DNA of 33,542 nt, from positions 1 through 33,542 of the forward strand of contig JADLFM010000178.1 of the NCBI GenBank assembly GCA_020845495.1, read 5' to 3'. This document shows positions 15,706-26,260 of this stretch, in pieces. Origin of the DNA: Chloroflexota bacterium. GTDB taxonomy: Bacteria; Chloroflexota; UBA6077; JACCZL01. Below the pieces are notes generated by a model, which made no database searches, was not told the DNA's origin, and worked only from the letters and a program-made list of their open reading frames with translations. The first letter of the stretch is position 1; every line of letters starts with the position of its first letter. The position numbers and the translations under genes are program-made.

Positions 15706-16896
15706 TCACCTCAGATGGGTGCGATGCACGGCGATAAGCTGCCGGTAGCGGTCCTCCGGGCGTCGCCGCTGGGCGCGGCGCGGGGTGTCGCCCCGACTGA
15801 CGTGCCACTTCAAGAATGCAAGCTCGGTGGCCGCCTGGTGCAAGTCTCGCTGGGCGAAGAAGGACCGCAGCCCGTGGCTCCGCAGTGCGCGCATCTCGGC
15901 CGCGAAGCGGGCACGCTGCGAGGGAAGGCGCTCGTACTCGTCCAGCGAGAGGACGCCTTGCGGCACCTCGTCCTGCAGGTGGGTGCGGATCACGGCCGCC
16001 TCACGCCGCCAGGCCAGCGTGGCGATGATCAGCAGGGCGATCACGCCCGGCGCGGTCAGCACGACGGTCGTGACCGGCATCACGACGAACAGCATGACCA
16101 GCGGATTCACATTGTCCGGCAGGATGGCCGGGACCACGGTCGCGCCCAGGAAGTTCCAGGCGGCGTGCTGCACGATCCCCAGCAGGTAGGCCAGTGGGAT
16201 GATGATCGGGATGATCCAGCGACGGCGGACCTCGCGGGCATACCCCAGCCCCGCGCCTACGGTGCCGGTGTAGAGCGCGTGCCCGAAGCCGCCCAGGATG
16301 ACCCGCAGGTAGAACAGCACACCCAGGCCGACGAGGCCGTTCTCCTGGAGCATTCGTCCGAAGTAGAGGACGTTCTCGGTCATCGCGAAGCCGATGCCCA
16401 CCAGCGAGCCGTACACGATCCCGTCGAGGACGTTGTCGAACTCGTGGCGAACGATCCAGTACAGCAGCAGCAGGGCCGAGCCTTTGGCCGTCTCCTCCAC
16501 AATCGGCGCGACGACACTGGTGGTCAGCAGCCCGCCGAGCGCCTCCCCGACGATGGCTGAGACCAGCGCGCCGATCAGGTCGTTGGAGATCGCTGCGATG
16601 AACGTCGCGACGACCGCGCCCCACAAGAACGCCGCCAGCAACACCTGCCATGGCTCGCGCTCGTAGCGGTCGAGCTGGAGGATGACGAAGGCGAACAGGG
16701 GCACGGGGAAGACCGCCGCGACCGCCGCCACGCCGAGGGTGACGGGATTCGGAACGGCGGCCACGAGCAGCAGGCCCATTCCGAGGAAGAAGAACAGACC
16801 GGCACAACCCATGCAGCCACACCCGAACAACTGGCGGCGGTGGGCCGACTCGGCTTCGCGGTCGGGCGGAGGCGGCGGGATCGACGAGCGCATCAC
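15706..16896 (-). CDS. PrsW family intramembrane metalloprotease with a C-terminal soluble extension
   Basis: A 396-residue polytopic protein. The glutamate-rich active-site motif is VEETAKG, and metal ligands are expected in GGFGHALYTGTVGAG and GIVQHAAWNFLG, the arrangement seen in PrsW proteases. PrsW cleaves anti-sigma factors (RsiW in Bacillus subtilis) in the membrane. About eight hydrophobic helices span residues 25-290. Residues 300-396 form a charged, arginine-rich soluble tail (DEYERLPSQRARFAAEMRAL, FFAQRDLHQAATELAFLKWH), longer than in simple family members. The N-terminus is proline-rich. No anti-sigma factor gene is next to it, so its target is elsewhere. Confidence 0.92.
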   Translation of the reverse strand: MMRSSIPPPPPDREAESAHRRQLFGCGCMGCAGLFFFLGMGLLLVAAVPNPVTLGVAAVAAVFPVPLFAFVILQLDRYEREPWQVLLAAFLWGAVVATFIAAISNDLIGALVSAIVGEALGGLLTTSVVAPIVEETAKGSALLLLYWIVRHEFDNVLDGIVYGSLVGIGFAMTENVLYFGRMLQENGLVGLGVLFYLRVILGGFGHALYTGTVGAGLGYAREVRRRWIIPIIIPLAYLLGIVQHAAWNFLGATVVPAILPDNVNPLVMLFVVMPVTTVVLTAPGVIALLIIATLAWRREAAVIRTHLQDEVPQGVLSLDEYERLPSQRARFAAEMRALRSHGLRSFFAQRDLHQAATELAFLKWHVSRGDTPRRAQRRRPEDRYRQLIAVHRTHLR

Positions 16897-16984
16897 GGGC
16901 CGTAGGGTAGCACGTCGGGGACCGGGGACAGGCAGACGCTGACTCCTGAACGCCCCTCACCTGTCATTCGGAGTGCCCCTCACC

Positions 16985-17192
16985 TGTCATCCTGAGCGAG
17001 CGAGCTTGCGAGCGATGTGAAGGACCTCACCCGCTGACGCGGACTTGACGGTCAGCGGGTGAGGTCCAAGATGGTGGTCAGCGCGTCAAACGAACGTTGA
17101 CGGTCAGCGGGTGAGGGACAAACTGACAGGCAGCAGATGGCGCGAACGTTGACGGTCAGCGGGTGAGGTCCTTCGCTTCGCTCAGGATGACA
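16985..17192. repeat. GTCATCC-type inverted-repeat element (copy B)
   Basis: The ends are TGTCATCCTGAGCG and its inverted copy CGCTCAGGATGACA. Inside, GGACCTCACCCGCTGAC (17022-17038) and GTCAGCGGGTGAGGTCC (17051-17067) form a perfect 17-bp stem with a 12-base loop. The core TTGACGGTCAGCGGGTGAGG occurs three times (from 17045, 17097 and 17147), so the right arm has been iterated. No coding content. Confidence 0.85.
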
Positions 17193-17246
17193 TGGGGGAG
17201 TTGCGTGCTTGCTACATCGCAGCGGCGCGCGGCAGCCTGTATGCTT

Positions 17247-17259
17247 CCACGATCCACGA

Positions 17260-17260
<1 letters not shown>
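17247..17260. repeat. Short CCACGAT array abutting a stop codon
   Basis: Two heptamers (CCACGAT, CCACGAC) end at base 17260, which is the first base of the reverse-strand TAG stop (17260-17262) of the DUF255 gene. They lie 54 bases after element B, matching the arrangement at 151-206. Confidence 0.7.
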
Positions 17261-19308
<2,048 letters not shown>

Positions 19309-19365
19309 GCTGGTACCTTCCGGTCGGCGGTTCGGGCCGCCCGTACGAGAACTGTAGCCTGATCT

Positions 19366-19433
19366 GGGTTTCGGGTTTCGGGTTTCGGGTTTCGGGTTTC
19401 GGGTTTCGGGTTTCGGGTTTCGGGTTTCGGGTT
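19366..19433. repeat. GGGTTTC heptamer array (telomere-like)
   Basis: Nine perfect GGGTTTC units (19366-19428) plus a partial one. It lies between the DHA2 exporter stop (19471) and the DUF255 start (19308). There is no sequence divergence between units, so it is recent or actively homogenised and should vary in copy number. Confidence 0.95.
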
Positions 19434-19470
19434 GGACGTGAGGTCTCCAGCGGGACGGGCGTGAGGTTGC

Positions 19471-21183
19471 CTACACCAGCAGGTCTGGCTCGGCGTGTGC
19501 TGCCGCCGCCATCGGCGTGGCCGCTGGCGCTTCCGAGCGGCCATTCGCAGGCGTATGGCCCGCGCCGGACCCATCCCCGAACGACTTCCGCAGCGGGATC
19601 TCGCGCAGGAATAGCACCGTCGCCAGGCCGAGCGCCACGATGATCGAGCCGGACAGGAACGTCTCGTGCAGCGACAGCGCGAGCGCCGTACGGATCGCCT
19701 CGATCAGCGTATCGTAGGCCTGGGCAGCCTGCGGGCCAGCAGCCGTCAGCCCGTCGCGCAGGCTGGCCGAGATCTGCGGGTTGAGCAGCACCTGCGGGTT
19801 GTGGATGCGGTCCAACTGCTCGGCCGGGATCACCGATGCCGCCGAGGCCGGCAGCGACTCGTTCAGGGCCGAGCCGAACCGGTTGATCAGCAGACTCCCG
19901 AACAATGCCGCGCCGAGCGTGCTGCCAATCGACCGCGCGAACTGAGTCAGCGAGGTCACCACGCCCAGCAGGTTGAACGGCACCGAGTTCTGCGCCGCGA
20001 TCGTGAAGACCGGCATCGTGGGGCCGAGGCCCAGGCCGATGATCATCATGTTGCGGATCACGGTCGTGTAGGTCGCGTCCGGCCCCATCTGGCTCAGCAA
20101 GAACATGCCGAACGCCGCCACGCTCATTCCGAAGACCGCGACGATCTTGTAGCGGCCCGTCCGGCTGATGATCTGCCCCGCTGCCGTGCTCGCGACGATC
20201 ATCGTCAGCATCATCGGCATCATCACCGTGCCGCTCTGCGAGGCGCTCGCGCCGATCACGCCCTGGATGAACAGCGGCACGAACAGGATCGTCCCGAACA
20301 TGCCCATCGTCACCAGCATCATCGACGCGACGGCGATGGAGATGATCGGGTTCTTGAAGAGGCCGAGCGGGATGATCGGCTCCGGCGCGCGCGACTCGAC
20401 GGTCAGGAAGATGGCCGTCATCAGGCCGGCGAATGCCAGCAGCCCGAGGATCTGGGGCGACCCCCACGCGTACTCGCCGCCAGCCCACGAGAGCGCCAGC
20501 AGCAGCGGGACGACGCTGGCGACGAGCGTCACCGCGCCGAGGATGTCGATGGGCCGGTCCGTGCGGGCCGGGCGGATGTTCGGGAAGCCGAACCAGAGGA
20601 CGGCCAGGGCGATCAGCCCGACCGGCAGATTGACGTAAAAAACCCACCGCCAGGACAGCGCGTCGGTCAGGTAGCCGCCGAGCAGCGGCCCGACGATGCT
20701 GGCGAAGCCGAAGATGCTGGTGAAGACGCCCTGGATACGTCCACGCCGGGCGGGCGGAAAGATCGAGGAGATGGTGGTGAACACCATCGACATCAGGATG
20801 CCGCCGCCGATGCCCTGCATCCCTCGGAAGACGATCAACTGCGTCAGGGTCTGCGACAGGCCGCACAGCATCGAGGCCAGCAGGAAGAAGGCCGCACCGC
20901 CCACCAGGAACAGCTTGCGCCCGTAGATGTCCGAGAGCTTGCCGACAATCGGCACCACCGCTGTGCTCGACAGCAGATAGGCGGTGGTCACCCAGGCGTA
21001 ATGGTCGAAGCCCTGGAGGTCGGCGATGATGCGGGGCATGGCCGTGCCGACGATGGTCTGATCGAGCGCCGACAACAGCAGCGTCAGCATCAGCCCGAGG
21101 ATCGTCATGATCAGGCGATCGCGCGGAAGCTCGTGGTACCCGGTCGGCGCCGGCGGCCGTAACGTCTCAGTGGTCGAAGACAT
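19471..21183 (-). CDS. DHA2 (EmrB/QacA) family drug:H+ antiporter, 14 helices
   Basis: A 570-residue MFS exporter of the inner membrane. Visible signatures are LLSALDQTIVGTAMPRIIADL (helix 1, motif D1), motif A GKLSDIYGRKLFLVGG after helix 2, helix 4 RGMQGIGGGILMSMVF, antiporter motif C in FASIVGPLLGGYLTDALSWRW, and WVFYVNLPVGLIAL of the 14-helix family. The C-terminal part has a long periplasmic loop (about residues 430-490) and a polar tail. It lies about 100 bases downstream of a MarR gene on the same strand, so it is probably a regulated efflux unit. The substrate is unknown. Confidence 0.94.
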   Translation of the reverse strand: MSSTTETLRPPAPTGYHELPRDRLIMTILGLMLTLLLSALDQTIVGTAMPRIIADLQGFDHYAWVTTAYLLSSTAVVPIVGKLSDIYGRKLFLVGGAAFFLLASMLCGLSQTLTQLIVFRGMQGIGGGILMSMVFTTISSIFPPARRGRIQGVFTSIFGFASIVGPLLGGYLTDALSWRWVFYVNLPVGLIALAVLWFGFPNIRPARTDRPIDILGAVTLVASVVPLLLALSWAGGEYAWGSPQILGLLAFAGLMTAIFLTVESRAPEPIIPLGLFKNPIISIAVASMMLVTMGMFGTILFVPLFIQGVIGASASQSGTVMMPMMLTMIVASTAAGQIISRTGRYKIVAVFGMSVAAFGMFLLSQMGPDATYTTVIRNMMIIGLGLGPTMPVFTIAAQNSVPFNLLGVVTSLTQFARSIGSTLGAALFGSLLINRFGSALNESLPASAASVIPAEQLDRIHNPQVLLNPQISASLRDGLTAAGPQAAQAYDTLIEAIRTALALSLHETFLSGSIIVALGLATVLFLREIPLRKSFGDGSGAGHTPANGRSEAPAATPMAAAAHAEPDLLV

Positions 21184-21284
21184 CGGTGGCAGGGTTCCTT
21201 TCCTGTACGGCCGTCCGAGGCGGGCAGACCGGTGCGAGTGCGGCGTCAGACGAGTGCGGCGCCAGGGTGGTCAGCGTGCGGGAA

Positions 21285-21782
21285 TCAGCGCCCGGCTCCG
21301 GTCGCGGCCGGCTCAGAAGCTGCGGCGGTGCGCTGCGCCCGGGCAATCGCGCCCGCCAGGATCTCGAACGAACGGTTCATCACGTCGAGCTCCTCCGTGG
21401 AAAGCTGTCGCAAGAGGTCGGCCATCATGTCGCGGCGGCCAGCCATCATCCCGCGGAGCAGCTCGCCTCCGGCCTCGGTGAGCGAGAGGCGGGTGTAGCG
21501 ACGGTCGTGTGGGTCCTCCTCGCGACGCATATAGCCGTGCTCGACCAGCCGGTCGACCAGCGGCGTGACGGCGGATGGCCCCACGCCCAGCTGCGTCGCG
21601 AGGTCGCGGCCCGTCAGCGGCGCGTCCGCTGACGCTAACAGCCCGAGCGCTTTGAGCTGTGACAGGGTGATGTTCAAGGCGCCCCAGGGGGCCTCGCAGC
21701 GAAGCCTGATCAGAAGCATCGCACGCGTCAGCTCCTCGTAGCGGTCGAGACTGGCGGCGATGGCGTGGTCGTCGGCTCCCAT
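21285..21782 (-). CDS. MarR family transcriptional regulator
   Basis: A 165-residue winged-helix regulator. The recognition region is LTGRDLATQLGVGPSAVTPLVDRLVEHGYMRR, the wing DPHDRRYTRLSLTEAG; the flanking helices form the dimer interface. MarR proteins usually repress their own promoter and an adjacent efflux gene until a phenolic or drug-like ligand binds. Here the downstream DHA2 exporter fits that plan. A partial palindrome overlaps the likely promoter just upstream. The C-terminal ~15 residues are Ala/Gly-rich. Confidence 0.94.
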   Translation of the reverse strand: MGADDHAIAASLDRYEELTRAMLLIRLRCEAPWGALNITLSQLKALGLLASADAPLTGRDLATQLGVGPSAVTPLVDRLVEHGYMRREEDPHDRRYTRLSLTEAGGELLRGMMAGRRDMMADLLRQLSTEELDVMNRSFEILAGAIARAQRTAAASEPAATGAGR

Positions 21783-21796
21783 GACCCCTCCGTCGC

Positions 21797-21827
21797 ATTA
21801 TTCGTTCACGTTTACTGAATAGTACAA
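21797..21827 (-). promoter_or_regulatory. Putative marR promoter and operator
   Basis: On the reverse strand TTGTAC (21822-21827) and AATAAT (21797-21802) resemble -35 and -10 hexamers, with a long 19-base spacer. The same segment holds an imperfect palindrome, ATTATTC (21797-21803) and GAATAGT (21817-21823). It is an AT-rich patch in very GC-rich DNA, 15-45 bases upstream of the MarR start, which suggests autorepression. Confidence 0.5.
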
Positions 21828-22003
21828 CGGGAGTGGTTCGTCAGGTATTCCCGTACGGACTGTGACGAGATGCTGACGCAGCGGCTGGCGCTCCTCCGCG
21901 CTGCCGGTTGATGCGGAGTCCTCGGGGCTGTGCGCTGGTCGAGTTCTGCCCGTACGCCCGGCTATAGTCAGCAGTCAGCCCGATCCCGATGAGGTGAGCG
22001 CGC

Positions 22004-23029
22004 ATGGACCCCCTGGCTCGGCGACCGCTTGGACGGACAAACGTACTGGTGACCTGTCTCGGCTTCGGCGGCGCGACGCTTGGCGATATCCGCGAGCGCA
22101 TCGACGAGAGCCGCTCCGAGACGACGATTGAGGTCGGCTACGGCGCCGGCATCGGCTACTTCGACACGGCCCCCTGGTACGGCACCGGCAAGAGCGAGCG
22201 CCGGTTCGGCACCGTGCTCGGGCAGAAGCCGCGCGATTCCTACGTCTTGAGCACCAAGATCGGCCGGGTCCTGGTGCGCCCGCGCGACCTGGCCACGTTC
22301 GAGCAGGAGCGCTGGAAGCACGGCCTGCCGTTCGAGGTGAGATTCGACTACACCTATGATGGCGTCATGCGCTCCTACGAGGACAGCCTGACCCGCATGG
22401 GCCTTGCGAAGATCGATGCGCTGCTGATCCACGATCTCGACCACGGCTACCACGGCACCGAGGAGGGCGTGCAGGCCCGCCTGGACGAGCTGGACGCGGG
22501 GGGCGGCTACCGGGCGCTCCGCGAGCTGAAGGAGTGCGGCCAGATCGGAGCGATTGGGGCCGGCATCAACGTGACCGGCATGATCCCACGCTTCCTGGAG
22601 CGCACCGACCTCGACTTCTTCCTGGTGGCGATGCCGTACACTCTGCTCGACCAGGCGGCGCTCGACCACGAGCTGCCACTGGTGCAGTCGCGCGGGGCCA
22701 CCATCGTCATCGGCGCGGCGTTCGCCTCGGGCATCCTGGCGGTGGGGCCGGTCCCAGGCGCAACCTACCGCTACGGTGAGCCACCCGAGGAGATCCTCGA
22801 CAAGACCCGCCGCATCCAGGCCGTCTGCGAGCGCTACAACGTGCCGCTCGGCGCGGCGGCCTTGCAGTTCCTGTTCGGCCATCCGGCCGTGTCGTCCGCC
22901 ATCCCTGGCCCGAACGCGCCCGATCAGGTGCGGACCAACCTGGCGTGGATGCGCGTCGAGATCCCGTCCGATCTCTGGTCCGAACTGAAGGAGTATGGGC
23001 TGATTCGGCCGGACGCCCCGACGCCGTAG
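22004..23029 (+). CDS. Aldo/keto reductase, D-threo-aldose (L-fucose) 1-dehydrogenase-like
   Basis: A 341-residue TIM-barrel oxidoreductase with the full catalytic tetrad Asp54, Tyr59 (YFDTAPWYG), Lys85 (STKIGR) and His143 (LLIHDLDHG). The start CLGFGGATLGD and the GKSERRFG and ASGILAVGP segments resemble the branch of AKRs that oxidise L-fucose, L-galactose or D-arabinose at C1 with NAD(P). The C-terminal FGHPAVSSAIPGPNAPDQV is the NADP-binding end. The ATG at 22004 has GAGGTGAG upstream, and TATAGT at 21963-21968 is a candidate -10. The sulfatase follows after about 100 bases on the same strand, and a fuconolactonase-like hydrolase lies 3 kb further. Confidence 0.9.
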   Translation: MDPLARRPLGRTNVLVTCLGFGGATLGDIRERIDESRSETTIEVGYGAGIGYFDTAPWYGTGKSERRFGTVLGQKPRDSYVLSTKIGRVLVRPRDLATFEQERWKHGLPFEVRFDYTYDGVMRSYEDSLTRMGLAKIDALLIHDLDHGYHGTEEGVQARLDELDAGGGYRALRELKECGQIGAIGAGINVTGMIPRFLERTDLDFFLVAMPYTLLDQAALDHELPLVQSRGATIVIGAAFASGILAVGPVPGATYRYGEPPEEILDKTRRIQAVCERYNVPLGAAALQFLFGHPAVSSAIPGPNAPDQVRTNLAWMRVEIPSDLWSELKEYGLIRPDAPTP

Positions 23030-23136
23030 GCCCGAATCCCGTACCCTCTGCCCGCCGTGTCCGCGTTTCCAGCACGTACACGGTGTGGTGGGGCGGCCCG
23101 CCGCAGCAACATCTTGTGGGCAGGCGGAGCGTGGGT

Positions 23137-25386
23137 ATGGGAGAGGCGCGCCAGGGGCGCACGACGCGACGGCGATTTCTCGGCGGCACAGCAGCGGCAG
23201 CAGCAGGCCTGGCCGCCTTCAGCGGGGGCGAATCGACGGTACGCGCCGCTGCTGGTCCGACAACCGTCCGCCAGGGCACGCGCCGACCGAACATTCTGTT
23301 CTTCCTGGTCGACGAGCAGCGCCACCCGACCTCATACGAGAGCGCGGCGCTGGCCCAGTTCCGCGCCACCTACCTCCGCACCCAGCAGGCGCTGGCGCAG
23401 ACCGGCGTCTCCTTCAACCGACACTACGTGGCGTCGGTCGCCTGCGTCCCCAGCCGGACGTCCCTGCTGACCGGCCACTATCCGTCGCTGCACGGCGTCT
23501 CGCAGACAGACGGCGCGGCGAAGAGCGCTGTCGAGTCGGACATGTACTGGCTGGACGCCTCGACCGTCCCGACGCTCGGCGACTACTTCCGCACGGCCGG
23601 CTACGAGACCTACTGGGTCGGCAAGTGGCACGTCTCGCACGCCGACATCCTGCAGCCCGGCACCGACACCGGGCTGGCCTCGTACGATACGCTCGGGCAG
23701 CGCGATCCGACCGTCGAGAGCATCTACCAGCAGGCCGACCGGCTGGAGGACTACGGCTTCAGCGGCTGGATCGGCCGGGAGCCGCACGGCAGCGACCCGC
23801 GCGACAGCGGACAGGCGGCCGGCAAGTACAAGCCGACCAACCAGGACGTCGAGTCGCGCGATCCGGCCATCCGCGGACAGGTCATCGAGCAGTTGCAGCG
23901 ACTGGAGGCCCGACCCGCGAATGCCCCGCCCTGGGTCCTCGGCGCATCGTTCCTCGGCATCCACGACATCGCGCTGTGGGGGGCGTTCACCCGCCTGAGC
24001 CAGCTCGTGCCGACCAGCCAGTACACCTACGACTTCACCATCAGCTCGGCGGTGCCGCAGTTCGCGGACCTGTTCGATCAGACGAAGTTCGCGCAGACCA
24101 ACGGCGAGAGCCTCTCGACCAAGCCGCGTGCCCAGGAGAGCTTCCGAGACACCTACTCCCAGTGGATGCAGCCGATCCTCAGCAATCAGTACTACCGTTA
24201 CTACTATGAGCTGCACAAACTGGTGGACGCGGAGCTGGGGCGGGTCTACGACGCGCTCCAGCAGAGCCGATTCTTCCAGGACACCATCATCGTGTTCACG
24301 TCGGATCATGGCGACCTGCTGGGCGCGCACGGCGGCATGCACCAGAAGTGGTACGGCGCATACGAGGAGGCGATTCACGTCCCGATGATCGTGGCCGGGC
24401 CGCGCGTCGCTTCGCCGGGGCGCGGCGCGGACATCCCGACCAGCCACGCCGACGTGATCCCGACCCTGCTGGGACTGGCCGGCATCAACGCCGAGCAGGC
24501 CCGCCTGACGCTCTCCGCATCGCACACCGAGGCCCAGCCGCTCGTGGGCCGCGACCTCTCCGGCATCGTGCTCGGGACGGTCAGCCCCGCCAGCCTCGAC
24601 GCACCGATCTACTACATGACAGACGACGATCCCGCTCGCGGCGACCAGGAGGTCAACCCGTTCGGCCTGCAGGGTGCGACCGTCGTGCAGCCGAACAAGG
24701 TGGACACCGTCGTCACCACCATCAGCGGGCAGGTCTGGAAATACTCGGAGTACCGCGACCTGCCGCGGTACTGGACCTCGCCGAACGTGCAGGACGTGCG
24801 CGACCGTCCGCTGCTCGCCACGCCAAGCTCGCCGGGCACGTACACTCAGCCGTATCAGGTGACGGTCAAGACCGTGCCCGTCACGCCAGAGCCGCGCGAC
24901 TACGAGATGTACAACCTTGCCACCGATCCGCTGGAGCTGAACAACCTCGCGCTGGATCCCGCCTACGACAGCATGCAGAGTCAACTCGCCGCGCTCCTGG
25001 CGAACCAGCGCACCCTGAAGCGACTCTCACCGGGTGTGCGGACCGCGTCCGGCGGCACCCAGCAGACGGTGCGGCGGGACTCGTCAGACGACAAGCCGCG
25101 CAAGGAGACGGAGACCCAGCGGCAGCAGCGCGAGCGCACCAACGCCTCCGGCCTTGACGACTACCGCACCGAGGGCAATGTGGTCGAGACGCACCTGGAT
25201 GCCACGCCGCCGTCTATCGTGATCGGCATGCGCGACGGCAACCAGATCGTGCGGCTCGCCTGTCAGGGCGGTTGCCCGGACATCCGGGTCGGGGACTACG
25301 TCGAAGCCGACGGCGTCAAGGAGACTGAGCAGTTGTTTACGGCTGAGAACGTCGTGGTGACGCGGGGCGGCAGCCGCGTTCGGTAG
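23137..25386 (+). CDS. Tat-exported sulfatase with an extra C-terminal beta-barrel-like domain
   Basis: The ATG at 23137 (GGAG upstream) gives 749 residues starting with a twin-arginine signal (TTRRRFLGG, then an alanine-rich h-region), so export of a folded enzyme is expected. Metal ligands lie in NILFFLVDEQRHP and VFTSDHGDLLGAHGG. The catalytic formylglycine precursor is Cys103 in CVPSRTSLLTG, the standard C-x-P-S-R sequence, so it needs a formylglycine-generating enzyme encoded elsewhere. GKWHVSH and HMPMIVAGP-like blocks are also present. After a charged linker (about 640-675), residues 676-745 (EGNVVETHLDATPPSIVIG, VRLACQGGCPDIRVGDYVEA) form an OB/DUF5666-like domain not typical of sulfatases. 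The substrate is unknown. Confidence 0.93.
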   Translation: MGEARQGRTTRRRFLGGTAAAAAGLAAFSGGESTVRAAAGPTTVRQGTRRPNILFFLVDEQRHPTSYESAALAQFRATYLRTQQALAQTGVSFNRHYVASVACVPSRTSLLTGHYPSLHGVSQTDGAAKSAVESDMYWLDASTVPTLGDYFRTAGYETYWVGKWHVSHADILQPGTDTGLASYDTLGQRDPTVESIYQQADRLEDYGFSGWIGREPHGSDPRDSGQAAGKYKPTNQDVESRDPAIRGQVIEQLQRLEARPANAPPWVLGASFLGIHDIALWGAFTRLSQLVPTSQYTYDFTISSAVPQFADLFDQTKFAQTNGESLSTKPRAQESFRDTYSQWMQPILSNQYYRYYYELHKLVDAELGRVYDALQQSRFFQDTIIVFTSDHGDLLGAHGGMHQKWYGAYEEAIHVPMIVAGPRVASPGRGADIPTSHADVIPTLLGLAGINAEQARLTLSASHTEAQPLVGRDLSGIVLGTVSPASLDAPIYYMTDDDPARGDQEVNPFGLQGATVVQPNKVDTVVTTISGQVWKYSEYRDLPRYWTSPNVQDVRDRPLLATPSSPGTYTQPYQVTVKTVPVTPEPRDYEMYNLATDPLELNNLALDPAYDSMQSQLAALLANQRTLKRLSPGVRTASGGTQQTVRRDSSDDKPRKETETQRQQRERTNASGLDDYRTEGNVVETHLDATPPSIVIGMRDGNQIVRLACQGGCPDIRVGDYVEADGVKETEQLFTAENVVVTRGGSRVR

Positions 25387-25413
25387 CCGCCCGTACTCCG
25401 CGCGGGCGGCTAC
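25383..25413. terminator. Bidirectional hairpin that pairs two stop codons
   Basis: GTAGCCGCCCG (25383-25393) and CGGGCGGCTAC (25403-25413) form a perfect 11-bp stem around a nine-base loop. The sulfatase TAG (25384-25386) and the reverse-strand TAG of the GNAT gene (25410-25412) sit opposite each other in the stem. It is well placed to end both convergent transcripts. Confidence 0.7.
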
Positions 25414-26219
25414 GGGCGCGGCGGGCAGTACGGCGAGTAGATCGGGTGGGCGGGATCGCGCGGGCGCTCCCAGAGGCTCATCCGGCCGACCTCGCGGAAG
25501 CCCATCCGCTCGTAGATGGGCCGGCCGTCGTCGCTGGCCTCCAGCACGGCCGGCAGGGCCGGATCGGCCAGCGTGGCCGTCCAGGTGAGGGCGGCACCGT
25601 AGCCGCGACGGCGATGCGCTGCCTGCGTGGCGATATAGAACACATCGGTGTGATGCTCGCACATGATGGCCACAGCGACGGCAGCCACCTCTTCGCCAAC
25701 GTAGCCGCCCCAGAACCGCATGGCGCCGCCGAGCAGGCCGGGCGGGAGGTAGCAGCCCGGCACGGTCCCAGCCACGCCCGAGACCGGAAACGCCTCCACG
25801 AGTGCCCGCTCGATGGCGGCCAACGCCGAGGCGTCGTGTGCCTCCACGATGCGTAGCTCAGGTGGCAGCGGGGGAGGCTCGCCACCCGGCAGACGGAGCA
25901 TGATCGGCATCTCCTCCACGAACACGTACCCATGATCTGACAGATCGACCGTTGGGTAGACACTCCAGATCATCCACGGTCCCGCGGCCGGCCGCTCGGC
26001 GTAAAATGCGTCGAGGCTGGCGGTTAGGTCGGGCAGCTCGGCGGGGTGAAGCGGGCGTCGGAGCGTGACAGCGTTCGGAAGCCGGTCCGGGCATGCGGGG
26101 TCGGCCAGCCACGCGGCGTCCCAGGTGGCCGCACGCTGATGTTGCGCCTCGGCAATCAGCTGCCAGCCACGTGCAGAGCTTTCTGCTGCGCGCTCGATCC
26201 AGACCTCGTCCCCCGTCAT
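25410..26219 (-). CDS. GNAT family N-acetyltransferase
   Basis: From the ATG at 26219 (MTGDEVWIERAAESSARGW, AAGGAAGG upstream) the protein has 269 residues. The GNAT domain is C-terminal: VEAFPVSGVAGTVPG, YVGEEVAAVAVAIMCEHHTDVFYIAT, the acetyl-CoA pyrophosphate loop AAHRRRGYGAALT, and the final ASDDGRPIYERMGFREVG. The N-terminal 120 residues form a second, degenerate GNAT-like half, as in tandem-GNAT proteins. The acceptor is unknown. It converges on the sulfatase with a shared hairpin over both stops. Confidence 0.88.
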   Translation of the reverse strand: MTGDEVWIERAAESSARGWQLIAEAQHQRAATWDAAWLADPACPDRLPNAVTLRRPLHPAELPDLTASLDAFYAERPAAGPWMIWSVYPTVDLSDHGYVFVEEMPIMLRLPGGEPPPLPPELRIVEAHDASALAAIERALVEAFPVSGVAGTVPGCYLPPGLLGGAMRFWGGYVGEEVAAVAVAIMCEHHTDVFYIATQAAHRRRGYGAALTWTATLADPALPAVLEASDDGRPIYERMGFREVGRMSLWERPRDPAHPIYSPYCPPRP

Positions 26220-26260
26220 CGCCCCGCCTTCCTTCGATGCTGTCTTCTGGCGTGTCGCCG

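Noticed and set aside
19366..19433. Telomere or linear replicon end
   Set aside because: The array is internal, flanked by ordinary genes on both sides, and has no hairpin-end or terminal-protein features.
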